Positions 42,726 through 49,902 of a stretch of 53,560 nucleotides of DNA are shown here, in pieces. The position numbers and the translations under genes are program-made. Source of the DNA: Candidatus Mediterraneibacter intestinigallinarum (GTDB lineage Bacteria > Bacillota > Clostridia > Lachnospirales > Lachnospiraceae); contig DWXI01000148.1 in NCBI GenBank assembly GCA_019119265.1, positions 1-53,560 of the forward strand, in the 5' to 3' direction. The notes beneath the pieces are model-generated. The model was not told the origin of the DNA, did not search any database, and saw only the letters and a program-made list of their open reading frames with translations. How positions within the stretch are numbered: the first letter of the stretch is position 1; each line of letters starts with the position of its first letter.

Positions 42726-43494
42726 CCGGTTCAGTTTCCGCTTTTTTTCTCTTTGCAACCTGAAGCTGAACATTAACGCCCATAGGATTGATCACCACAC
42801 CCTTTGCGGCGCCGACCAGTATATCCGGAATCTTTGCAGCCGGGATGACTGCCGTCCTCATCTTCTGCCCTTTTGCAAATTTCTGAATTTCCAGCATATC
42901 TGTAAAAACAGGCTGATAAATGTCTCCATTTTTCTGTTTCAGCACCGGAATCTGCTTGTCATCCTGTATGGCAATAATAAAAGTTCCTTTACTATAATGA
43001 GCAAGCAGTTCCTCCTGAAGTTCTTTTAACTCTTCTGTCGGTTGAGGCTTCTCCTGCCGGCGCATCTCCTGCATAAAATAAATCGCCGTCAGATGCAGCG
43101 CCGGATTCTCAACCAGTTTCTTACCTTCCGGCAGCTGATCCGGATTCTTTCTTATGACCAGATCTGAAAGCTGAACACTGATCTGCGTATCTGTGCCATG
43201 ATTTACTGCCAGACAGTTCACTCCGATCGTATACAGACTTGTATAGAACGGAAGGAGCTGTTTTTCCTCCAGCTTCACAACTGCAGTCATATACTTTTCT
43301 TTTGCAAGCTCCCTTGCCTTCTCCTTGGCATCATCCGCTCTGTAGTACAGGAATATTTCGTCATCATATGTTTCTTCATCGCATTTCACAAACGGGAGTC
43401 TTGTCACTGCCGACATGATCACATAGAGTTCTCCCGGATTTCTGAGAGCCGCAAGCGTCTCCTGCTTTGTGACTGTTGTACTGTTATCGTTCAT
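42703..43494 (-). CDS. SseB-family protein
   Basis: A 263-residue protein with an SseB N-terminal-type domain repeated in two halves (FIIAIQDDKQIPVLKQKNGD and VFTDMLEIQKFA in the second). Such proteins are small and cytoplasmic, with no established enzymatic role in Firmicutes. The C-terminal 20 residues are charged and Ala/Glu-rich. GAAAGGAAAG precedes the ATG. It is the last gene of the HPr-ppa-phasin-aarF-dgkA-sseB run. Confidence 0.8.
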   Translation of the reverse strand: MNDNSTTVTKQETLAALRNPGELYVIMSAVTRLPFVKCDEETYDDEIFLYYRADDAKEKARELAKEKYMTAVVKLEEKQLLPFYTSLYTIGVNCLAVNHGTDTQISVQLSDLVIRKNPDQLPEGKKLVENPALHLTAIYFMQEMRRQEKPQPTEELKELQEELLAHYSKGTFIIAIQDDKQIPVLKQKNGDIYQPVFTDMLEIQKFAKGQKMRTAVIPAAKIPDILVGAAKGVVINPMGVNVQLQVAKRKKAETEPAKAEADV

Positions 43495-43538
43495 GTCTGT
43501 CTTTCCTTTCTATTATGCATACCTGTTCTGCTATTGTA

Positions 43539-43919
43539 TCATATCTTTTCCAACAGTTCCAATACATATGGCAGAAAGATGATGCATCCGATGATAACTG
43601 ATATGATCGCGGCAAATAAAACAGCTCCGGCGGCCGTATCTTTTGCAATCTTGGCGAGAGGCTTTTTCTCCTCCGTCACCAGATCCACCACAGCTTCAAC
43701 AGCCGTATTGACCAGCTCCAGGGCTGCCACAAGTCCAAACAGAAGCAGGCAGATACACCACTCCACTGCGCTGATCTGAAACAGTGTTCCTGCAAGTGTG
43801 ACAAAAATGATTGCGAGACAATGGATCTTCATATTGCGTTCGTTCCGTATCCCGGTCCAGATTCCTTCAAATGCATATCCAAAGCTTTCCGTGATTGGAT
43901 TCTTCTTATTGTTTTTCAT
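43539..43919 (-). CDS. dgkA: Diacylglycerol/undecaprenol kinase (DgkA family)
   Basis: A 126-residue membrane kinase with three to four helices. It carries the family motif ALELVNTAVEAVVDL with the catalytic Glu/Asn, preceded by RNERNMKIH. Gram-positive members phosphorylate undecaprenol, recycling the cell wall lipid carrier. It lies 15 nt behind the AarF-like gene. Confidence 0.93.
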   Translation of the reverse strand: MKNNKKNPITESFGYAFEGIWTGIRNERNMKIHCLAIIFVTLAGTLFQISAVEWCICLLLFGLVAALELVNTAVEAVVDLVTEEKKPLAKIAKDTAAGAVLFAAIISVIIGCIIFLPYVLELLEKI

Positions 43920-43934
43920 AGATTATTACGCACC

Positions 43935-45521
43935 TTATTTCCTTTTTGACAACAGATGTCTGATAAATACATACAGCACGATCACAAATGCCAGCATATA
44001 GCCAAAAGCCCCTAGAACAGGAATTCCCAGTATCTTCGGCGTCATATCTGTGGTACAGATAATGCTTGAACTGATGAGCAGGGCCATCACCCACAGTCCC
44101 ATAACAATGTTACGGACAAGACGTCTCAGCAGCTGAGCCAGTTCATCCGTCACCTGGAGATCCAGATTAACTTTTGCCTGTCCTTTCAGATAGCCGCTCA
44201 TCATGTCCGACACCATAGACGGAATATCAAGAGCTTTCCTGAACGAACGCAGAATGCTCTTCCCGCTGCTCTTTAACTCCTTCTTCAGATCCAGATTGCG
44301 GAAAAATTCGCCTGACATATGAGCCGTAGCGATTTCCACCATATTGATATCCGGTGCAATGTCTGCCAGAACCCCCTCCATGTGCGTCAAACCGCGCGCC
44401 AGCATTGTCAGTCCATGAGGCATTTTGATCTTATTGTTTTTCATAACATCCATAAGATCCGTCATGACGGCAGCAACATTGATCTGCCCCATCTCTGTGT
44501 TTCCATATTTCAGAAGAAGCCCTTCAATATCCTCATAAAGCTTTCTCTGATCCGGCCGTTCCTTAAACTCTCCAATGGCGAGCACTGCCTGCTCGATCAG
44601 TCCCACGTCGCTTAAAGCCACTCCCTGCACTGCTTTTCCGATCATCTCCCGGTCACGCTCCGTGAGACGTCCCATCATCCCCATATCGATCCAAATAATC
44701 TTGCCGTCTCTGATCTTTACATTTCCGGAATGCGGATCCGCATGAAAGAATCCATCGTCCATGACCTGCTTGATATAATTGTCCACTAATTTGCTTCCAA
44801 TCTCTTTCAGATCATATCCATGCTCAAGAAGCGCATCTTTATCATCAATCCCGAACCCGTCGATGTACTCCATGACCAGCACGTTGACTGTAGTATACTG
44901 CTGATAGAGAACCGGAGTTCCCACGAAATTAACTTCCTTATTTCTACGGGCAAATTCCTCCATATTCGCCGCTTCTGTAAGAAAATTCATCTCATCTCTG
45001 GTCACGGACCACATTTCATCCAGAACGAGATCCAGATCTGCCATTCCCTTGATACTGATAGGAGGCATAAGTTTCACCGCTTTGTGAAGAAGCGCAATAT
45101 CCCTCGCCATTTTCTCATAAATCCCTTTACGCTGGACTTTCACGACCACTTCTTCTCCACTGCGAAGCACCGCCCTGTGAACCTGGGCAATAGAAGCAGA
45201 GCCCTGTGGCTTCTCTTCTATGGAAGAAAACACCCTCTTCCATGAGCGGCCATAGGACCCTTCAATCACTGAGATCACTTCTTCAAACGGCATGGGAGTC
45301 ACATCTGAACGAAGCAGCATCAATTCATCACAATAGCGCTTCGGAAGAATATCCGAATGCATGGACATAATCTGGCCCAGCTTGATAAACGTCGGCCCCA
45401 GATCTTCCAGGATCGCCCGCAGCTTCTTCGGAGTAACCCCTCGCGTAATGTTATGTTTTCTCAGTACGGCAGTGATCTCACGCAGTCTCGAATTATATTC
45501 GATCGGCTCTATCGTACTCAT
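43935..45521 (-). CDS. AarF/UbiB/ABC1 family atypical kinase-like protein
   Basis: A 528-residue protein with the UbiB-family KxGQ motif (IKLGQIMSM), an Ala-rich nucleotide loop (GSASIAQVHRA), the kinase-like Lys in VVVKVQRKG, and DGFFHADPHSGN as catalytic loop. Two C-terminal membrane helices end in KRK. In respiring bacteria UbiB supports quinone synthesis; an anaerobe without quinones presumably uses it for another membrane lipid task. It is coupled by ATGA overlap (45518-45521) to a phasin-like gene upstream. Confidence 0.92.
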   Translation of the reverse strand: MSTIEPIEYNSRLREITAVLRKHNITRGVTPKKLRAILEDLGPTFIKLGQIMSMHSDILPKRYCDELMLLRSDVTPMPFEEVISVIEGSYGRSWKRVFSSIEEKPQGSASIAQVHRAVLRSGEEVVVKVQRKGIYEKMARDIALLHKAVKLMPPISIKGMADLDLVLDEMWSVTRDEMNFLTEAANMEEFARRNKEVNFVGTPVLYQQYTTVNVLVMEYIDGFGIDDKDALLEHGYDLKEIGSKLVDNYIKQVMDDGFFHADPHSGNVKIRDGKIIWIDMGMMGRLTERDREMIGKAVQGVALSDVGLIEQAVLAIGEFKERPDQRKLYEDIEGLLLKYGNTEMGQINVAAVMTDLMDVMKNNKIKMPHGLTMLARGLTHMEGVLADIAPDINMVEIATAHMSGEFFRNLDLKKELKSSGKSILRSFRKALDIPSMVSDMMSGYLKGQAKVNLDLQVTDELAQLLRRLVRNIVMGLWVMALLISSSIICTTDMTPKILGIPVLGAFGYMLAFVIVLYVFIRHLLSKRK

Positions 45522-45844
45522 TCGTCTTTATCTTCTCCTGCTGCTTCTTTCTCAGACAGTTGCTCCTTCAACGCTGCGATCTGCTCCGGCGTCATCCTTT
45601 TGAGCAGTTCTGCGATATCGCTGTCAGATACGGACTTATCCGCTTCTTTTTTCTCCGCTGTCTCTTTCACTGTCTTTTTAATGTTATGTTTCAGTTCCTC
45701 GTTGAGAACTTTCCCCTGTTCTACAGTCAGTTCGCCTTTCGCTACCATCTCATCCAGCAGATCCTTTGATTTCTCCGCTGTAACAGCTACAGCCCCGATT
45801 CCTGCCAGTATTACCTTTTTAATGTTATCGCTGAATTTTTCCAT
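45518..45844 (-). CDS. Phasin-like small coiled-coil protein
   Basis: A 108-residue protein starting MEKFSDNIKKVILAGIGAVA, a short hydrophobic/amphipathic segment. It continues as a charged helix (KGELTVEQGKVLNEELKHNI, TPEQIAALKEQLSEKE) like the PhaI/phasin-type granule proteins. Its start at 45844 follows GGAGGAAC; a longer frame to 45940 overlaps ppa. Tight translational coupling to the AarF kinase suggests the two act together at the membrane; this is inferred. Confidence 0.75.
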   Translation of the reverse strand: MEKFSDNIKKVILAGIGAVAVTAEKSKDLLDEMVAKGELTVEQGKVLNEELKHNIKKTVKETAEKKEADKSVSDSDIAELLKRMTPEQIAALKEQLSEKEAAGEDKDE

Positions 45845-45845
45845 C

Positions 45846-46394
45846 TCAAAGTTCCTCCTCTTTGCTGCCATATTTTTTCTTATATCTGTCAATGCACTCT
45901 TCGATAACCTGTACGGCGCCCAGTGCCCCGTCAAATTCATTCACCGCAGTCTTTTTTCCTTCCAGATCCTTATATACGCTGAAGAAATGTCTGATCTCAT
46001 CAAAGATATGCTTCGGCAGTTCAGAAATGTCTGTATAAGCCTCGTATGTGGGATCCGCCCACGGGATTGCAATGATCTTCTCATCTCCCGCTCCGCCGTC
46101 TGTCATCTTCATGACGCCGATAGGGTAACACCGCACCAAAGTCATTGGCTCCAGCGGTTCCGAGCACATGACAAGCACATCCAGCGGATCTCCGTCGTCG
46201 CCCAGCGTACGCGGTATAAATCCGTAATTCATCGGATAATGTGTTGATGTATACAAAACTCTGTCAAGAATGATAAGCCCTGTTTCCTTATCCAATTCAT
46301 ACTTCTTCTTACTTCCTTTAGAAATTTCGATCACAGAGATAAAATCTGTCGGAAATATTCTGTCCTCTCTGATATCATGCCATATATTCCCCAT
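45846..46394 (-). CDS. ppa: Family I inorganic pyrophosphatase
   Basis: It hydrolyses pyrophosphate to drive biosynthesis. The 182-residue protein has the metal-binding signature [23 protein letters not shown] upstream and the C-terminal [12 protein letters not shown]. Family I enzymes are less usual in this bacterial group than family II or membrane pyrophosphatases. It follows the HPr gene by 39 nt and precedes the phasin-like gene by 1 nt. Confidence 0.94.
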   Translation of the reverse strand: MGNIWHDIREDRIFPTDFISVIEISKGSKKKYELDKETGLIILDRVLYTSTHYPMNYGFIPRTLGDDGDPLDVLVMCSEPLEPMTLVRCYPIGVMKMTDGGAGDEKIIAIPWADPTYEAYTDISELPKHIFDEIRHFFSVYKDLEGKKTAVNEFDGALGAVQVIEECIDRYKKKYGSKEEEL

Positions 46395-46433
46395 AATATC
46401 CTCCTAACGTTTGTTTCAGGCCTCTGCTTCCGG

Positions 46434-46691
46434 TCACAGTTTTTCTCTGAGCACTGATTCCATAGCCGCGCAGGCCTCCTCTTCGTCCTCCCCTGATACA
46501 GTCACACTGATCTCATCGCCGCACTTTGCCCCAAGCGACATGATCTGCATCAGATTTTTTGCATCAGCCTCTTTCTCCCCTTTGCTTACAAGGATCTCCG
46601 ACCGGTATTGCTGCGCTTCTTTCACAAGCATCCCGGCAGGTCTTGCATGGATTCCAACTCTGTCAGTGATAACATAGACAAACGATCTCAT
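46434..46691 (-). CDS. ptsH: HPr phosphocarrier protein (His15 present, position 46 Asn)
   Basis: The general PTS phosphocarrier of 85 residues. The active-site motif GIHARPAG has His at residue 15. The regulatory serine at residue 46, which HPr kinase phosphorylates in most Firmicutes, is replaced by Asn (ADAKNLMQIMSL), so HPr(Ser-P)-dependent catabolite control cannot use this protein. ptsI is not in the window. AAAGGAG precedes the ATG. It appears to head the operon leading to ppa. Confidence 0.9.
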   Translation of the reverse strand: MRSFVYVITDRVGIHARPAGMLVKEAQQYRSEILVSKGEKEADAKNLMQIMSLGAKCGDEISVTVSGEDEEEACAAMESVLREKL

Positions 46692-46780
46692 AATGTTATC
46701 TCCTTTCCTATTGTTTATTCCGGAATCCTCCGGTTCTCTCTTCTTCTATCTTAACACTATGCAGAGAAAATAGGAAGATT

Positions 46781-46818
46781 AAAAAGGCCGATCCGATACA
46801 TTTATACCGGATCAGCCT
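46781..46818 (-). terminator. Terminator of htrA
   Basis: On the minus strand GGCTGATCCG pairs with CGGATCGGCC and is followed by TTTTTAATC, 34 nt after the htrA stop. Confidence 0.85.
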
Positions 46819-46852
46819 CCACATTCTTTATTTTATATTCATGTTTTCCGCG

Positions 46853-48229
46853 TTACTGTGCGTCCTGTGCAGATCCGAGTGTAATGCTCAGTGTCTGCTC
46901 CTCATATCCGTTTTCTCCGGAACGCTGGATTGTAAGATCGACTGTCTCACCTGCCGCATAATACTGGAGCACATCCTGGAGCTGAGTCATACTGGTGATA
47001 TTTCTGCCGTCCAGCGCTGTCAGAATATCGCCTCTCTCCAGTCCCGCCTGATCAGCCGGGCTTCCCTGTACGACCTCGGCGATGACAACGCCTGACGGGA
47101 TTCCGTACAGCTCAGAGATCTGAGTAGATACATCCTGCCCCTGGATACCTATATAGGAAGCTTCACTTTCGTCTACTCTTTCCCTTGTCTCCTGGTTCAT
47201 CATCTCCTGCAGGCTGTCCTGCGCCTTATTGATCGGAATGGCAAAACCGATATTGTCTACCGACGCCCCTGATGAAGAAGATGATGATTTTGCTTCATTG
47301 ATGCCTACCAGTTCGCCTCTCATATTCAGAAGAGCGCCGCCGCTGTTTCCTGAGTTGATCGCAGCGTCTGTCTGAATAAGACCTGTTGAAGTAATAGTTG
47401 TACCGTTTGCATCCTCAAGAGTAAGATCGCGATCCAGTGCGCTTACATAACCGCTTGTCACGGACTGTCCGTATCCAAGTGCGTTACCGATAGCGACTAC
47501 CTGGTCGCCAAGCTGCAGTTCATCGGAGTCTCCGATCGTGGCTATCTTGATCTGATTCATCGTATCGTCCGGTATATCTGAAAGTTTTACCGCTACCACT
47601 GCAAGGTCGTTGTTCACATCCGTTCCCTTGATCTCAGCTTCTACACTTGTCTCGTCGATAAATCCTACAGAAAGACTGTTCGCGCCTTCTACTACATGAT
47701 AGTTTGTTGCGATCAACAGTTCGGTGTCATTTTCTCCAACGATAACTCCTGTACCTGCGCCTTCCACTTCATACTGCTGTGTACCACCGAAGAAATTCTG
47801 CATTTCTTCCACAGTCATAGTAGAAATTGTAACCAGAGACGGCATCGCATTCGCTGCCACTTCAGTTACTGTACCTGAACCACTGTCGGATGATGAAGAC
47901 GTACCTGAACTGCTGGTCGTACTCGTCTGCGCAAGCTGTACATTCGATCTTCCCGCTCCTGTAATCAGATTTCCTACCGTATTGACGCCAAACATAGTTC
48001 CGCCCGCAATCAGTCCGAACACAAGCGCCATGGACACTACAACCGCCCATTTCTTTCCCATTGTCATCGGCTTTTTTGTCTTTGGTTTTCTGCTCTCATG
48101 ATTCGGGGTACCGCTGTCAGGACCGCCTGTCGGCGGAGTATCGTTTATTACTGTCTGATTCAGCTGGTCTCCTGTAAAATGATACTCATTGTTTTTATTA
48201 TCATTATTATCAAAAAATTGTTCACTCAT
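46853..48229 (-). CDS. htrA: HtrA/DegP-like membrane-anchored serine protease
   Basis: An extracytoplasmic quality-control protease of 458 residues. A long polar cytoplasmic tail (1-58), one membrane helix (about 60-82) and a Ser-rich linker lead to a trypsin-like domain with His178 (NYHVV), Asp208 (NNDLAVV) and Ser296 (GNSGGAL). One C-terminal PDZ domain follows (about 360-450, GVVIAEVVQGSPADQAGL). AGGAGG lies upstream. It is a single transcription unit; a stress-responsive promoter is expected but none is clear. Confidence 0.95.
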   Translation of the reverse strand: MSEQFFDNNDNKNNEYHFTGDQLNQTVINDTPPTGGPDSGTPNHESRKPKTKKPMTMGKKWAVVVSMALVFGLIAGGTMFGVNTVGNLITGAGRSNVQLAQTSTTSSSGTSSSSDSGSGTVTEVAANAMPSLVTISTMTVEEMQNFFGGTQQYEVEGAGTGVIVGENDTELLIATNYHVVEGANSLSVGFIDETSVEAEIKGTDVNNDLAVVAVKLSDIPDDTMNQIKIATIGDSDELQLGDQVVAIGNALGYGQSVTSGYVSALDRDLTLEDANGTTITSTGLIQTDAAINSGNSGGALLNMRGELVGINEAKSSSSSSGASVDNIGFAIPINKAQDSLQEMMNQETRERVDESEASYIGIQGQDVSTQISELYGIPSGVVIAEVVQGSPADQAGLERGDILTALDGRNITSMTQLQDVLQYYAAGETVDLTIQRSGENGYEEQTLSITLGSAQDAQ

Positions 48230-48358
48230 AATCTTCTGCCTCTTTTCCTCCTGTGAATCCTTATCGGATCTTTTTCTTTTTTACATCTCTAAAGATAGAA
48301 GATATTTGTGACGGAATTATGAAGAAGATACTAAAAAAATGTGATTTACAGTTTTCTT

Positions 48359-48790
48359 TTATTCTATGAGTATCTCATATGCGCCCGGATTGCTTTTGAT
48401 ATCATACGTTTCTCCATCATCCGGCGGAACAAACCGGATCCTCATAGCGGATTCCTTCTCTCCTATGTCTCTTCTGTGAAAGTAGACTGTAATATCGAGC
48501 CTTTCAGGCCACCCCTGTATATCTGTCGATAACTTTATCGTCCGGAACGAATTCTCGCGGCACATCCGGAACACTTCCCTGGCAAACTGCTCCCTGTCCT
48601 CTATTTCGGAACTGTTTGCAGTCACGATCAGACGGCACTCTCTGCCATCATATGAACTGCTCACAGCATCCGGTATACCTGACTCATCATTCTTCCTGTA
48701 TTTATACAACGTCTGCAAAAGTATCAGAGCCACGATGCATACTGCGGCTGTCATCACTATACATATCTTCACTTTGTTGCGTTTTGTCAT
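48359..48790 (-). CDS. Uncharacterised single-pass membrane protein
   Basis: I do not recognise this 143-residue protein. It has a short basic N-terminus, one membrane helix (about residues 9-28) and an extracytoplasmic domain of about 110 residues with alternating strands and charged turns (CRLIVTANSSEIEDREQF, RLDITVYFHRRDIG). The start at 48790 follows AAAGGAGC. It is monocistronic with a strong promoter and divergent from an HTH regulator. Confidence 0.7.
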   Translation of the reverse strand: MTKRNKVKICIVMTAAVCIVALILLQTLYKYRKNDESGIPDAVSSSYDGRECRLIVTANSSEIEDREQFAREVFRMCRENSFRTIKLSTDIQGWPERLDITVYFHRRDIGEKESAMRIRFVPPDDGETYDIKSNPGAYEILIE

Positions 48791-48822
48791 TTCCGCTCCT
48801 TTTTGTCTCACTTTTACAACCG

Positions 48823-48851
48823 ATTATACTGTCCGATTTGTATAAAATCAA
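48823..48851 (-). promoter_or_regulatory. Sigma-A promoter of the single-pass membrane protein gene
   Basis: TTGATT, 17 nt, TATAAT on the minus strand, with a leader of about 27 nt. The divergent HTH gene is only 50 nt away, so the regulator could overlap this promoter. Confidence 0.75.
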
Positions 48852-48902
48852 TAAAAATGGTGCAAAAAATGAGACAAGCGATTAAAAGAAAGGATAATGA
48901 TC

Positions 48903-49154
48903 ATGCCAAAGCCTCGGAAAAGTACAGGAGAGAAAAATCTGATCAGCGCGAATCTGATAGAATATCGGAAACGGCGTAACTATTCTCAAAGAATGTTAGC
49001 TTACAAACTGCAGCTGAACGGTTACGACATGGATAAGAATGTCATTACCAGGATTGAGACGAATAAGAGATACGTTACTGACATTGAATTAAAAGCGCTC
49101 TGCGAAGTTCTGGAAGTTTCATATGAAGAGCTGATCGACGGCAGGAACCACTGA
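48903..49154 (+). CDS. Small XRE-family HTH regulator
   Basis: An 83-residue protein consisting of one Cro/CI-type helix-turn-helix: RKRRNYSQRMLAYKLQLNGY, then KNVITRIETNKRYVTDIELK and a final LCEVLEVSYEELI. There is no sensor domain. ATG 48903 is best spaced from AAAGGA; the ATG at 48897 is two bases from it. The target is unknown, with the divergent membrane protein gene as the natural candidate. Confidence 0.85.
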   Translation: MPKPRKSTGEKNLISANLIEYRKRRNYSQRMLAYKLQLNGYDMDKNVITRIETNKRYVTDIELKALCEVLEVSYEELIDGRNH

Positions 49155-49166
49155 AGGCTCCGGACA

Positions 49167-49219
49167 GAGAGGGCGGAAGATGTTTTACAGCTTCATCTTC
49201 CGCCCTCTCATATCTTTTT
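49167..49219. terminator. Bidirectional terminator with 16-bp stem
   Basis: GAGAGGGCGGAAGATG pairs perfectly with CATCTTCCGCCCTCTC and is followed by ATATCTTTTTG. It closes the HTH gene (+) and faces the end of pgmB (-). Confidence 0.9.
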
Positions 49220-49237
49220 GTACTCTGTTTCTATTGA

Positions 49238-49882
49238 TCAGAGATTCTCCAGATCCACCTGCATTAACCCTTCGGTACTTCCGACTACTTTTTCAGCCGC
49301 TCCCAGTATTTCCGGATTCCCGATCCCTATACATTTCATACGGCCTGCATGAGCAGCCTCTACTCCGGCTTTCGCATCTTCCACCACGATACATTTCTCA
49401 TAAGGTATTCCAAGAAGATCAGCCGCCTTTGTAAATACTTCCGGATCTGGTTTCGGTCTTTCCACAAGATTTCCGTCCACGACCACGTCAAACATCGGCA
49501 TGAGCCCCAGTTTCTCAAGGATCATTCCCCCACTCTTGCTGGCGGAACCCAGCGCAGTCTTATATCCGGCTTTTCTTATCTTTTCAAGGAACTCAGGAAT
49601 ACCTGGTAAGATTTCCGACTGATCCAGCTTCTCTATCATAGACAAATAATAACCGTTCTTCCGATCAGCCAGTTCATTTTTTTTCTCTTCCGAATATCCG
49701 GTAATACCGCCCACCTCAAGTACGATATTCAGCGACTCCATACGGCTTACCCCTTTTAATCTCTCATTATGAGCGACATCAAACTCAAATCCCAATTCCT
49801 TTGCCAGTTTCTTCCATGCCAGATAGTGATACTTTGCCGTATTTACAACGACACCGTCCAGATCAAAAATAATCGCTTTCAT
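49238..49882 (-). CDS. pgmB: Beta-phosphoglucomutase
   Basis: A HAD-superfamily enzyme of 214 residues that interconverts beta-glucose-1-phosphate and glucose-6-phosphate. Motif I is FDLDGVVVNTAKYHYLAWK (nucleophile Asp8, acid/base Asp10). The family's LKGVSRMESL cap segment, motif II SASKS and motif III/IV RPKPDPEVF and VVEDAKAGV are all present. It lies 20 nt behind the GH65 phosphorylase, which produces its substrate. Confidence 0.94.
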   Translation of the reverse strand: MKAIIFDLDGVVVNTAKYHYLAWKKLAKELGFEFDVAHNERLKGVSRMESLNIVLEVGGITGYSEEKKNELADRKNGYYLSMIEKLDQSEILPGIPEFLEKIRKAGYKTALGSASKSGGMILEKLGLMPMFDVVVDGNLVERPKPDPEVFTKAADLLGIPYEKCIVVEDAKAGVEAAHAGRMKCIGIGNPEILGAAEKVVGSTEGLMQVDLENL

Positions 49883-49902
49883 AATCCTCTCCTCTGTAAT
49901 TA

